Virus record (IMG/VR): IMGVR_UViG_3300042557_000501
Coordinates: 1 to 39,432 of that record
Source of the DNA: a virus
Direction: 5' to 3' (one strand)
Length of the DNA: 39,432 nucleotides
Part shown: piece after piece, positions 17,853 through 26,026 of the stretch
Layout: every line of letters begins with the position of its first letter
How positions within the stretch are numbered: position 1 is the first letter of the stretch
The notes under the pieces: generated by a model
Database searches by the model: none
What the model was told of the DNA's origin: nothing
What the model saw: the letters and a program-made list of their open reading frames with translations, nothing else
Made by a program: the position numbers and the translations under genes

Positions 17853-18621
17853 AGTTAAAGACCTTGCCGACTTTTTGGGCGTTACCATAACAGCCGACAC
17901 CACTATTGATAACGTCAAAGAAGAAATAAACGCGAAGTACGTGCCAACTGAAAGGCATTCAACAGCGTTAGGCGAATTGAACGGAAAAGTATCACACGCC
18001 ATTAAAAAGGGGTTTAAAGATATAGGGGTTGAAATTGACCCGTCTGAATTGAAAGATAAAAACCTTACTGATTTGCCATCAATTTTTGCGGGCGCGGTTA
18101 AGTCACGATTTGCCGAACTTGAAGCCGCAAAAGGTTTGACGGCTGAACAGGCAGAGGCTAAGTTTAAAGGTGATTTGGACAAGTACAAGAAGCAACTCGA
18201 AGATTTGAGCGGGCTTCATGAAGGAACGAAAAACGAATTTAACCAGTTTAAAGAAAGCGTAATTTCTGAAAAGCGTACGGGCAAAATTCAAGGCGAATTT
18301 GAAAACGTGCTAAAAGGATTGAAGTTTTCAGAAGCCGCAAGCCCGTTAGCCGTAAAGGGATTCAAAGCCGATTTGAACGAAACATTCAAATTTGATTTGA
18401 GCGAAGAAGGCAACCCGATTGTCCGCGATATTAAAGGCGAACTGATTAAATCAAAAGTTAAAAGTGGTGAGCCAGCTACCTACGAAGAAGTGATTAAAGC
18501 CAAGTTTGAAGAGTCAAAATTGGGTGCTGTAATCGATTCAAAAAAAGTACCTAACTTTGCCACCACTTACACGCCACCAATCGGACAGAATAACGTCAAG
18601 AAGGTAGCTGCAAGGCATTAA
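17842..18621 (+). CDS. Capsid scaffold-like protein
   Basis: 259 residues from ATG 17842, highly charged and predicted helical, with an N-terminal domain (DLADFLGVTITADTTIDNV) and a coiled-coil-like middle (TAEQAEAKFKGDLDKYKKQLEDL). It lies immediately before the major capsid gene, the standard scaffold position. An in-frame TTG 48 nt earlier is less likely. No protease motif was seen, so it may be a simple scaffold removed or cleaved by another factor. Confidence 0.6.
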   Translation: MPIEVKDLADFLGVTITADTTIDNVKEEINAKYVPTERHSTALGELNGKVSHAIKKGFKDIGVEIDPSELKDKNLTDLPSIFAGAVKSRFAELEAAKGLTAEQAEAKFKGDLDKYKKQLEDLSGLHEGTKNEFNQFKESVISEKRTGKIQGEFENVLKGLKFSEAASPLAVKGFKADLNETFKFDLSEEGNPIVRDIKGELIKSKVKSGEPATYEEVIKAKFEESKLGAVIDSKKVPNFATTYTPPIGQNNVKKVAARH

Positions 18622-18720
18622 TACGAATACGAGTACACTTTGGGCGTGACATCCCTTAAAATGTTTTTTGGCGAGGATTGCGGCCTACTGCATGACATCA
18701 AACCTTAAAACTAAAACATC
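18622..18720 (+). promoter_or_regulatory. Capsid gene leader
   Basis: 99 nt of non-coding sequence before the most highly expressed gene. It contains TACACTTTG (18634-18642 region), one base longer than the TAnnTTTG box, and two near-identical TGACATC copies (about 18647 and 18692). The leader AAAACTAAAACATC before the ATG is A-rich and lacks a Shine-Dalgarno, as in efficiently translated Bacteroidetes genes. Confidence 0.35.
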
Positions 18721-19809
18721 ATGTCACAATCATTGTGCGAAATCGTAACTTGCCCAGCAATACAGAACTCTTTGGATTCTGCTTTTGCTAATCAAAACAA
18801 TATGGCTCCCATTGCGTTGCCATTCCTTACCCACGTAATGAGCGAGGGTAACCGTTCAGCATCAACAATCAAAGGCTTAACAGGCGCGTCTAAAGTGCGT
18901 CAGGTCGAGATTGTTTATGACCAACCCTTCCTAACCTCCGACATCAACGAGAATACTTCTGGTTGTGCGGCTAGTCACACCGAATGCGACTTTGTTGAAA
19001 CTTACAGCTTTGACACGTCTTTGAACGTAGGTAAGGACTTCACAGTTAGCCCTTCCGATTTGGTTGGTACTTGCGAAGAAAATAGCGCATTTGTTGCCCG
19101 CAAAGTTCAAAAGATTATAAACGGAATTAAGGAGAAAGAAAGTGAGCGCCTTGCCCTTGCTGCTGCTACTCAATTCGGTGGATGGTCAAAGGACACTGGT
19201 GATATTCTTGGAACTAACCTTAGTGGTAACATTCTTCAGGTTAATACCACTTTGGCAAACGGAACGGATGCACGTCCTGTTAACTCTGCTTTGTTTGAGC
19301 AAATTCAAACCGCTCTTTTGATGAGCCGTATTAACGGTGCTTCAATCTTTGGAGCGAATGAGTTGGCAAGCTACTTGCGTAAGGCAATAGCTGGTGGTTC
19401 ATCTGATGGACTTGGATATGACTTGATGGCAATTATCGAGCGTTTCGGTCTTGCCGCGGTTTATGACCGTCATTTGGCCAATGCTTTGGTATCGGTTAAC
19501 GCTACTAACCTTGCCGTTGGTCTTGGTTCTATCGTTCCAGTTGGATTTAGCTTGTACGAAGCTGACTTCAATAAGTTGTCGGATTCTTCCAACATCGCAG
19601 ATACCATCTTCGATCCAGCTACTGGCATGAAGTTCGACTACCGTATGCAACGCCTTTGTGATGATTGGAACATCAACATACGTGCAACATACCAATACTA
19701 CACAGCCCCAGCATACCTTTACCAAGTTGGCAGCAACTTTGAAGGAGTAAAAGGACTTGCAGCGTTGGAAGTAGTTTGTACTGATTTGGCTGCTTGTGCA
19801 GAAGGATAA
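18721..19809 (+). CDS. Major capsid protein
   Basis: 362 residues, directly after the scaffold-like gene and followed by a strong terminator. The N-terminal arm (residues 1-50, MSQSLCEIVTCPAIQNS) has two cysteines; the middle shows an extended loop-like region (VEIVYDQPFLTSDINENTSGC) and a long helix VARKVQKIINGIKEKESERLALAAATQFGGW as in an HK97-type spine. The C-terminal FDYRMQRLCDDWNINIRATYQYY fits the P/A-domain strands. The codons (frequent GGT, CGT and CTT) differ from neighbours and suggest high expression. Fold assignment is inferred. Confidence 0.8.
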   Translation: MSQSLCEIVTCPAIQNSLDSAFANQNNMAPIALPFLTHVMSEGNRSASTIKGLTGASKVRQVEIVYDQPFLTSDINENTSGCAASHTECDFVETYSFDTSLNVGKDFTVSPSDLVGTCEENSAFVARKVQKIINGIKEKESERLALAAATQFGGWSKDTGDILGTNLSGNILQVNTTLANGTDARPVNSALFEQIQTALLMSRINGASIFGANELASYLRKAIAGGSSDGLGYDLMAIIERFGLAAVYDRHLANALVSVNATNLAVGLGSIVPVGFSLYEADFNKLSDSSNIADTIFDPATGMKFDYRMQRLCDDWNINIRATYQYYTAPAYLYQVGSNFEGVKGLAALEVVCTDLAACAEG

Positions 19810-19828
19810 TTGATTAACCTAAAATTGA

Positions 19829-19862
19829 AGGGGTTGGGCTAATACCTAACCCCTTTTTTTTT
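19829..19862 (+). terminator. Rho-independent terminator after capsid gene
   Basis: AGGGGTTGGG (19829-19838) pairs with CCTAACCCCT (19845-19854) in a 10-bp stem with one G-U pair and a six-base loop, followed by a run of nine T to 19862. This would end the transcript from the capsid promoter. Confidence 0.9.
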
Positions 19863-19865
19863 ACT

Positions 19866-19873
19866 TAAATTTG
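19866..19873 (+). promoter_or_regulatory. -7 promoter box 4 nt before ATG
   Basis: TAAATTTG matches TAnnTTTG and begins three bases after the terminator T run, with four bases left to the ATG at 19878. It would restart transcription for the connector and tail-completion genes. Confidence 0.5.
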
Positions 19874-19877
19874 CGAT

Positions 19878-20867
19878 ATGACTTGCTTAGAAACACTTAT
19901 AGGATTGCAAGGGGGTTGTGCCGACATTAGTACGGCTGCAAATACCTACCTAAATACCAAAGTCACCTACTCCGAACTTTCATCTTATGTAGACCAAAAC
20001 GACTACCCAAGCGTTGATGACTTGTTTATCGCGTTACGTAGTCAGGCGGTTCGTGAGGTAATTGATTCGATTACAGCCCACATGAAAGATGGGTTCGTTG
20101 CCAAGACCGTTGTAAGCACTCAAACGATTGGGTACGCTGGTACGTCCTTAGCTACTTCGGCTGCATTGGCGAAGTACAAAGGCGTTAAACTTTGGCGCAA
20201 GTACCCTATGCCTTTCTTAGCTTATCGGGTTACAAGTGTTGGGTTCATCGGTAATTACACGGGCAACGTAACGGTGTTATTTGTGGATGGTATTACGGGC
20301 GTAACTTTAGGAAGTCAGGTAGTTGCCGCGGTGGCTGGTCAAGAAATAAGCGTTGACGTGAACGCATTGTATCGCGTGGAAAAGTTGCTTATCATTTACA
20401 ATGCAAGCGCGATTACAGCCTACAAAACAACCCCAACAACATCGGGGCAAACTTGCTACACTTGCCCGACATCGTGCAGCATAAACGCACACGTGACCGC
20501 ACAGGCAATAACGGCTACAATAGGTGCGCCACTTACCCAATCAACTTTAAGCGACATGGGAGGGCTTATATTGAGCGTATCGATGGAGTGCGATGCGGAG
20601 GGTTGGATGTGCCAGTACAGGCAGCAATTAGCTATGCCAATACTCTTTAAGGTTGCCGAGTTGGTTATGGAATACGCGCTTTACAACACTTCGAGGGGTA
20701 ACACCAACACGGTTCGCGACTATGACAAACTTGTGGCTCGGCAAAGTATGTACCGCGATAATTTCAACACGGCAATGGATAGGGTATTCAATACCGTTAA
20801 CCTACCCAACGACCCGATATGTTTTAATTGCCGACGCGGCATCCAGATTAGAACGACCTTGCCATGA
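19878..20867 (+). CDS. Structural protein, probable head-tail connector region
   Basis: 329 residues following the capsid gene. The N-terminal half is helical (DVDDLFIALRSQAVREVIDSITAHM-type pattern), then a beta-sandwich (GNVTVLFVDGITGV), a Cys cluster (CYTCPTSC) and a C-terminal helical block with CFNCRR. It starts MTCLETL. The place between capsid and tail-completion genes suggests a connector, adaptor or decoration protein; no family was recognised. Confidence 0.55.
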   Translation: MTCLETLIGLQGGCADISTAANTYLNTKVTYSELSSYVDQNDYPSVDDLFIALRSQAVREVIDSITAHMKDGFVAKTVVSTQTIGYAGTSLATSAALAKYKGVKLWRKYPMPFLAYRVTSVGFIGNYTGNVTVLFVDGITGVTLGSQVVAAVAGQEISVDVNALYRVEKLLIIYNASAITAYKTTPTTSGQTCYTCPTSCSINAHVTAQAITATIGAPLTQSTLSDMGGLILSVSMECDAEGWMCQYRQQLAMPILFKVAELVMEYALYNTSRGNTNTVRDYDKLVARQSMYRDNFNTAMDRVFNTVNLPNDPICFNCRRGIQIRTTLP

Positions 20868-20968
20868 TCCGCGAAAGGGATAGGGCTTGCGAGTGGATTA
20901 GTGGCTTAGGTTACTGCCGATTTACACGCACTTATACATCTTTTACTTTTCAGTTATGGCTCAATTAA
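20864..20968 (+). CDS. Small hypothetical protein bridging two genes
   Basis: 34 residues (begins MIRERDRACEWISGLGYC, aromatic-rich C-terminus). It overlaps the upstream stop in ATGA and the next ATG at 20956 by 13 nt, so it covers the only 88-nt gap in this cluster. Translation is supported by these junctions only; it may act as a coupling leader frame. Confidence 0.4.
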   Translation: MIRERDRACEWISGLGYCRFTRTYTSFTFQLWLN

Positions 20969-21513
20969 CGCCCGAACAATTTGCGGCTAAGTTGCGCGAG
21001 AAAGCAAAGGCAATAGCGTTAAACGCACCTTTACAAATTGCAGCGCAATCCGTCCACGCAGATAGGGTAATTCGGATTTTTAGCGATGGCATAAGTGGCG
21101 CGAGTTACAATAAAACAGACGCGCTTTATGTAGCCGACAAGGATTTAAGGCGGGCGGGAACTCACAAAGGCAAAACAGGCAAGCAAATAAAGACCACGTA
21201 TTACCCAAGCTATTACGACCTTAAACAGCAGCAAGGCTTTGACCCGAACACGGTTAATATGCGTTTGACAAACGACTTACAAAGCGACTTTGCAAACTCA
21301 CAGAAAACTAACACAACGGGCGCACCTCCAGTAGGTGAAGTAATTAAGGTAAACAATAATTTATATGTGGAAGCATTGCGGAGGTCGGAGAACGTGGATA
21401 AGCTGAAAGGCAATATAAAGCGTTTCGGTAACTTTGTGGCATTCACTCAAAAAGAGAAAGACGATTTTCAAAGGAGATACGCTTTTGAAATGACAAAACT
21501 ACTTCAATCATGA
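20956..21513 (+). CDS. Tail-completion / virion morphogenesis protein
   Basis: 185 residues with an N-terminal helix (TPEQFAAKLREKAKAIALNAP), a basic middle (KDLRRAGTHKGKTGKQIKTT, YYPSYYDLKQQQGFDPNTV) and NMRLTNDLQSDFANS, a pattern seen in gp10-like virion morphogenesis proteins of Bacteroidetes phages. Those join head to tail or complete the tail end. An ATGA junction follows. The family call is tentative. Confidence 0.55.
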   Translation: MAQLTPEQFAAKLREKAKAIALNAPLQIAAQSVHADRVIRIFSDGISGASYNKTDALYVADKDLRRAGTHKGKTGKQIKTTYYPSYYDLKQQQGFDPNTVNMRLTNDLQSDFANSQKTNTTGAPPVGEVIKVNNNLYVEALRRSENVDKLKGNIKRFGNFVAFTQKEKDDFQRRYAFEMTKLLQS

Positions 21514-23108
21514 CCGAAGCAATAGTAAACTACCTTAATCTTAAACTTGAAACCGTTGGAAGGTTAGGGGTTATTCATTGCCTTGCTGAATTACGGAGTG
21601 ATGGCACGACTACCGTACCCTACGTTTACAGCGGAACTGGGCAAGTAGTACCGATTAACATTGATGGCGGTAACTTGTCTTATTGGAGGATGGATAACCC
21701 AATTAGCTTTGAACCGATTGTTGGAAAATATGGCGTTAATCAAATGTCAGGTACTTACGACCTACGTTTGGTTGTCGTTGCAAGGCGCAAGGATAGCACA
21801 GTAGACGATGCCTTTATGCCAACAAGGTTAGCGGAGGACATCGCTAACCAAATAACGGGCAGCTTTCCCGATTTGAAACTTCTACTCAAAGCCCAATCCG
21901 TTAGCATTAGGGTTAATTCAATAGATACAAACATCCCGAAGATATGGGGCGAAGAATTTACAGGCACGCAAGTAAACGACCTTAATTATACACGGGCTAT
22001 AATGGCCTTAAGCGTTTCGGTAACGGTAATTGGTAGCCGCGACTGTTGGCAGAATGAGTGCGATATTGACCCGAACATTCTGCACATCTTTGACTTTTGC
22101 AATCCTAATGTAGTCGCTGAATTAACGCCAACGCAAGTGGCCTGTTTGGAAGATGCTTTATGCGAACCTTGCTTAGATGCAACCATTGATATTAACGGGT
22201 TGCCATTCGATACCGTTCCAAGCGGAGGAACTTTAGATATTGCAGTTATTGACACGGGTTCAAATCCAGTTGGCTCACAAAGTGGAACGGATTGGGTTAT
22301 CGCCAACAACGCCACGTATATAAATAGCGTTCAAGTTACTGACCAAGCCGCTGAACAAGATGCCTTTATTGCTGTTGAATTAGACGGTAATCCATCGGGA
22401 ACGTGGAATTCTGGTACGCAAACTTGGGAGGTTACAAGCCCACCTTGCGCAGATGGAAACATCGAACTAAACGGTGTGCCAGTCGCTACGGTTGCAAGCG
22501 GAGGCACGGAGGACATTCCTGTACTTTCAGAGGGTTCAAATCCTGTCGGTTCTCTTGTAGGGTCAGATTGGGTAATTGAAAATAACGCCACTACAATAAA
22601 CGGTGTTCAAGTAACCGATCAAGAAGCAGAACAGGATGCGGCTATATTTGTAACCCGTGACGGAGTTCAAAACGGTACTTGGAATGCTGGAATTCAAACG
22701 TGGGAAGTCACCTCCGCAGCCTGTTCACCAGTCACCTTTCAGATAAACGCAGTCAACAAGGAATCCTTGTCAAGTGGTTCTACGTTTAACTTAATCACTA
22801 AGTTAGACGGGGCGGTTAATTCGGGAACGTACGATGCGCCTACGGATACGCTTAGCTTTACAAGTGCAAACGACCTTACCATAAATATATCGGTTGCAGT
22901 TAGCGCGGTTAGTGCCACATTTACAGTAGCCGCAATTACAGCGGGTACAATCACAGCGGTTAACGCTGGAGGTTTGGGTAGCTTTGTAATCAAGAAAAAC
23001 GCTGGAGTAGTTACCGCACCTTTCACAATGGCAATAGCAGACGTTATGTTGTTTGAATTTACGGCAGCCGTAAGCGCAACCACAATAGTATTAACGGGAA
23101 CATTCTAA
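21510..23108 (+). CDS. Tail-terminator-like protein with fibre-type repeats
   Basis: 532 residues. Residues 1-195 look like a small head-tail joining or tail terminator protein (TEAIVNYLNLKLETVGRLGV to VSVTVIGSRDCW). Two tandem repeats of about 92 residues follow, beginning near 225 and 317, each with NG-P/V, SGGT, GSNPVGS, WVI-NNAT, VQVTDQ, AEQDA, GTWN and TWEVTS. A third, degenerate copy begins near 409 (QINAVNKESLSSGSTF), then a hydrophobic Ala/Thr-rich end. Cys-x2-Cys (CEPC) marks the joint. The repeats resemble those of phage fibres. A neck-attached fibre or whisker is inferred. Confidence 0.6.
   Translation: MTEAIVNYLNLKLETVGRLGVIHCLAELRSDGTTTVPYVYSGTGQVVPINIDGGNLSYWRMDNPISFEPIVGKYGVNQMSGTYDLRLVVVARRKDSTVDDAFMPTRLAEDIANQITGSFPDLKLLLKAQSVSIRVNSIDTNIPKIWGEEFTGTQVNDLNYTRAIMALSVSVTVIGSRDCWQNECDIDPNILHIFDFCNPNVVAELTPTQVACLEDALCEPCLDATIDINGLPFDTVPSGGTLDIAVIDTGSNPVGSQSGTDWVIANNATYINSVQVTDQAAEQDAFIAVELDGNPSGTWNSGTQTWEVTSPPCADGNIELNGVPVATVASGGTEDIPVLSEGSNPVGSLVGSDWVIENNATTINGVQVTDQEAEQDAAIFVTRDGVQNGTWNAGIQTWEVTSAACSPVTFQINAVNKESLSSGSTFNLITKLDGAVNSGTYDAPTDTLSFTSANDLTINISVAVSAVSATFTVAAITAGTITAVNAGGLGSFVIKKNAGVVTAPFTMAIADVMLFEFTAAVSATTIVLTGTF
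22180..22731 (+). repeat. Tandem coding repeat, two ~276-bp units
   Basis: Two consecutive units (about 22180-22455 and 22456-22731) encode repeats of about 92 residues sharing long identical stretches such as NPVGS, VQVTDQ and TWEVTS. Protein similarity is higher than DNA identity, which points to an old duplication under selection. Boundaries are approximate. Confidence 0.65.
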
Positions 23109-23962
23109 TGAGTAGACGCGTCAATCTTATTGGGTATAGTTCAGCACCTTTATACTTACCACAGACCATTGCTTATATGGCTGTGACAGGCATACCAGCG
23201 GACGGAACAATTACTATTTATGGAGTTTCAGGATTAAGTGTATGGACAGCCGTTAATAATTTTTTTATAACGGGAGTAGCTGACGGATGGCTTTCTCAAA
23301 TGATGGCTCTTTATTTATACATCGGAGGAACTGCAACAACACATAAATATAACGCGGTTAACCCGTTAGATACTGATGCCGCCTTTAGGGTTACGTGGGC
23401 TGGAACAATAACCCATAGTGCTACGGGGGTTAAGGGTAATGGAGTAAATGGATGGGGAGATACTCACTTAATTTATTCAACCAGTCTAAGCCCTTACAGT
23501 TCTGCAATAGGATATTATAACTCGCTTAATGATTGGTCTGTTGACCGAATGGACATTGGGGCAAGTGGTGGGTATCTGCCCATATTTGCCATTTTTAAAA
23601 GCATAGCTCCGGGCAACGTGTTTGTTGGCGATGGATTAGATTATGGAGCACATAGAATTTTCAGAAACATAGGTTCTGTTACTGGATTATTTGATATGTC
23701 TATTGAAAGCAATGTAATGCAATCTTTAGCTAGAAATGGCGTATTGTTAGGTTCGGTCAATACCGTGCCGCAAACACAATCTAACGGCCCAGCAGTACCA
23801 ATAGCTTTGATGGCACGTAGGGATAACGCAAACCCTGTACAATTCTCTCCAGCTACATACAATATGCACTACATAGCTAAAGGTCTTACCATAGCTCAAA
23901 GGTTAAGTTTTTATAACGCAATTCAAGCACTACAAGTTATTCTAAATAGACCAGCGATATGA
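23108..23962 (+). CDS. Fibre-like protein with lectin-type domain
   Basis: 284 residues, starting in a TAATG junction after the repeat protein. The C-terminal half (NMHYIAKGLTIAQRLSFYNAIQALQ) matches the end of concanavalin/LamG-like domains often found in Bacteroidetes phage fibres, and VKGNGVNGWGDTHLIY resembles its first strand. It probably binds a host surface glycan. No signal peptide. Receptor binding is inferred from the domain and its neighbours. Confidence 0.65.
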   Translation: MSRRVNLIGYSSAPLYLPQTIAYMAVTGIPADGTITIYGVSGLSVWTAVNNFFITGVADGWLSQMMALYLYIGGTATTHKYNAVNPLDTDAAFRVTWAGTITHSATGVKGNGVNGWGDTHLIYSTSLSPYSSAIGYYNSLNDWSVDRMDIGASGGYLPIFAIFKSIAPGNVFVGDGLDYGAHRIFRNIGSVTGLFDMSIESNVMQSLARNGVLLGSVNTVPQTQSNGPAVPIALMARRDNANPVQFSPATYNMHYIAKGLTIAQRLSFYNAIQALQVILNRPAI

Positions 23963-24162
23963 TAGTGGCATTACTAACAAACGAACAGGCTAATAACTTT
24001 ATGAATTTAGAGTTTGCAAACGATTGTAGGTGTTACCCTGTTCAAGATGGATTAGGTAGGTGGGTAATCGGTATTGATGAAATGAACGGAATTGGATTAG
24101 ATTGTGAATTAGTTGAATGGATACCAGTTGAAAAAATACCTTTAAGCGATGAAATTCAGTAG
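23959..24162 (+). CDS. Small hypothetical protein
   Basis: 67 residues, acidic, starting in an ATGA junction. Begins MIVALLTNEQANNFMNLEF and ends with an acidic tail (EKIPLSDEIQ). No family recognised. It sits between fibre and holin-like genes and overlaps the next gene by 14 nt. Confidence 0.6.
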   Translation: MIVALLTNEQANNFMNLEFANDCRCYPVQDGLGRWVIGIDEMNGIGLDCELVEWIPVEKIPLSDEIQ

Positions 24163-24379
24163 CCACTACATCCGCTTAATACTTGCATTTATCGTGTACA
24201 TTAGCGCAATGGGTTACGTATTCGCGGCTTCATTTTTAACTATCCCAACGGAGAACCAGCGGACAATCGACACGGCTATTGGCTTTGCCTTTGGTATCGT
24301 TACCTCCGTTGCATCATATTATTTTGGCAGTTCGCAAGGATCGGCCGATAAAGACAAACGAAACAATGGCACACTTTAA
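24149..24379 (+). CDS. Holin-like two-helix membrane protein
   Basis: 76 residues with hydrophobic segments at about 7-28 and 42-60, a short polar loop between them (TIPTENQRTID) and a charged C-terminus (GSADKDKRNNGTL). The YYFGSSQGSADK motif is common in small phage holin-like proteins. Size and topology fit a class II holin, which makes the membrane lesion for lysis. The next gene overlaps by 14 nt. Call by topology and context only. Confidence 0.55.
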   Translation: MKFSSHYIRLILAFIVYISAMGYVFAASFLTIPTENQRTIDTAIGFAFGIVTSVASYYFGSSQGSADKDKRNNGTL

Positions 24380-24677
24380 GGCAATGGAAGCAGAGGGGAT
24401 AGCGGCAATAGTTTCAGCGGTTGTAGGGCTTGCTGGTGGTAAATTTTGGGGCAAAAGTCAACAACTTGACGAGGTTAAGCTATTGATTAGTGAATACCAA
24501 GAAGCACATAAGCTAACAAAGGAAGATTTGTCCGATATTCGCGCAGAATTAGAGAGGTCTAAAAAAGCCGAAGAAATTTGTTTCCAACAGCATAGAGAAG
24601 CAATGCACAGAATAGACGAATTAGACCGTGGCATTCGCTCATTTACAGGAATACCAACTAAACCGAAGAATGAATAA
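24366..24677 (+). CDS. Membrane-anchored coiled-coil protein
   Basis: 103 residues. A single hydrophobic segment (residues about 10-25, GIAAIVSAVVGLAGG) is followed by a charged heptad-like helix (QQLDEVKLLISEYQEAHKLT to RAELERSKKAEEI). ATG 24366 is used because it lies inside the holin-like gene's end. Topology is like an inner-membrane spanin or a small lysis accessory protein, but no lipoprotein partner was found. Confidence 0.5.
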   Translation: MAHFKAMEAEGIAAIVSAVVGLAGGKFWGKSQQLDEVKLLISEYQEAHKLTKEDLSDIRAELERSKKAEEICFQQHREAMHRIDELDRGIRSFTGIPTKPKNE

Positions 24678-24790
24678 TGGCAAAGATAACCGTAGGGGGT
24701 CAATTTAAGCCCCGTAGCAGACGCAAATTGCGCAGACATAGTAAGAGTAGGGCTAAAGGATTCAAAGCGTACAGAGGGCAAGGGCGTTAA
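24677..24790 (+). CDS. Very basic small protein
   Basis: 37 residues with 14 Lys/Arg (RSRRKLRRHSKSRAKGFK is the core), nearly protamine-like. It starts one base inside the previous stop region (TAATG) and ends 15 nt before the exonuclease ATG. Its charge suggests nucleic-acid binding, perhaps in the capsid, but nothing beyond composition supports this. Translation is supported by the tight spacing. Confidence 0.5.
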   Translation: MAKITVGGQFKPRSRRKLRRHSKSRAKGFKAYRGQGR

Positions 24791-24805
24791 CCTTACAAAA
24801 TAAAA

Positions 24806-25615
24806 ATGTTCAATATCCAATTTGCGTTACCACCCGAAGGATTTAAGCGACTTTTTTACGATATTGAAACAAGCCCGAACATCGGTTTCTTTTGGCAAGC
24901 TGGCTACAAGCTAAACATACCGCCCGAAAACATAATAAAAGAACGTGCCATCATTTGCATCTGTTGGAAATGGGAAGGGCAAAAAGTAGTGCATAGCGTG
25001 GAATGGCAAGAGGGTTGCGACATTGCAGCCCTTTCGGCATTTATGGCGGTTGCTTTAGAAGCTGATGAAATAGTAGGGCATAACGGGGATAACTTTGACG
25101 AGAAATGGATTCGCACCCGTTGCCTTATTCATGGCATAATTTGTCCTCCAAAGTTTACCAGTTTGGACACGCTAAAGAAAGCCCGTACGCATTTCCGATT
25201 TAACTCTAACAAGTTGGACTACTTAGGGCAGCTACTTTTGGGCAAAGGCAAAGACAGCGTGTCGTGGGGCGATTGGGTAGCCGTTGTGCTGCATAATGAC
25301 CGTGATGCGTTGGATAAGATGGTAGCATATTGCAAGGTTGACGTGGAGGTGTTGGAGGGCGTGTTCCATAAGTTGCAACCCTATGTTACAAGCAACTCAC
25401 ACGCTGGGGCGGCTACTGGGCATGGTAGGTATAGTTGCCCAGCCTGCGGAAGCGAAGAAACAATTAACAGGGGCACACGTTACACGGCTGCTGGATTACC
25501 ACGCCATCGGATTACTTGCACAAATAAACTTTGCGGAAAGCATTTCACCGTAAGCACTAAAGTATTACAGGACAAGATTGCAGACGATTACATCAAAGCT
25601 AAACGAGCCGAATGA
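24806..25615 (+). CDS. DnaQ-like 3'-5' exonuclease with zinc ribbon
   Basis: 269 residues. Exo I FYDIETSPN (D19, E21), Exo II GHNGDNFDEKW (N93, D98) and Exo III YCKVDV (Y175, D179) define a DEDDy 3'-5' exonuclease of the type found in family B polymerases. C-terminal C211-x2-C214 and C238-x4-C243 form a zinc ribbon. No polymerase gene is present in the window, so it may proofread for the host polymerase or process ends. The next gene starts in an ATGA junction. Confidence 0.85.
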   Translation: MFNIQFALPPEGFKRLFYDIETSPNIGFFWQAGYKLNIPPENIIKERAIICICWKWEGQKVVHSVEWQEGCDIAALSAFMAVALEADEIVGHNGDNFDEKWIRTRCLIHGIICPPKFTSLDTLKKARTHFRFNSNKLDYLGQLLLGKGKDSVSWGDWVAVVLHNDRDALDKMVAYCKVDVEVLEGVFHKLQPYVTSNSHAGAATGHGRYSCPACGSEETINRGTRYTAAGLPRHRITCTNKLCGKHFTVSTKVLQDKIADDYIKAKRAE

Positions 25616-25791
25616 CAAAGCAAGAAGCTACACTTTTCGCAAAGGATATGTATCAGGCATTCAATACTATGGATAGAAATTCTTGGCGTGAACACGTAAG
25701 GAATGAAGCTCGTAAAAAAGGTGAAGATGAAGGATGGGCATTGACAGCAGAAATGTGGCTGGAGCAAATGTTTACTGTTTACAAAAAATGA
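25612..25791 (+). CDS. Small hypothetical protein
   Basis: 59 residues, helical and charged (FAKDMYQAFNTMDRNSWREH, KKGEDEGWAL). ATGA junctions on both sides support translation. No family recognised. Confidence 0.55.
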   Translation: MTKQEATLFAKDMYQAFNTMDRNSWREHVRNEARKKGEDEGWALTAEMWLEQMFTVYKK

Positions 25792-25985
25792 GCCTACGCT
25801 ATGAGCAAGAAGCATCTTTGTTAATTACCCGTGAGTTTCTGCTCGACTTGCTGAATACAAGCACGCGGCCAAAGACCGTTAAGCAACTAAAAGAAAGGGC
25901 ACGAAGGTGTCTAAGGCATTACCCACCGCTGGATGTTGATGGCAGTCCTATCTTTTCAAACGATGACTTTTCAAACGTCCGCTAA
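25788..25985 (+). CDS. Small hypothetical protein, end of late module
   Basis: 65 residues from ATG 25788 (ATGA junction). Two helical blocks (YEQEASLLITREFLLDLLN, KTVKQLKERARRCLRHYPPL) with a basic centre suggest a helix-turn-helix-like or helical adaptor. It ends with DDFSNVR 16 nt before the terminator at 26002, so it is the last gene of the virion and lysis half. Confidence 0.55.
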   Translation: MSLRYEQEASLLITREFLLDLLNTSTRPKTVKQLKERARRCLRHYPPLDVDGSPIFSNDDFSNVR

Positions 25986-26001
25986 TTTCGGACGGTTCAA
26001 T

Positions 26002-26026
26002 AGTAAGTTTATAGGCTTACTTTTTT
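26002..26026 (+). terminator. Late operon terminator
   Basis: AGTAAG (26002-26007) pairs with CTTACT (26016-26021), loop of eight, followed by T6. A short but T-rich terminator placed right behind the last virion-half gene. Confidence 0.5.
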
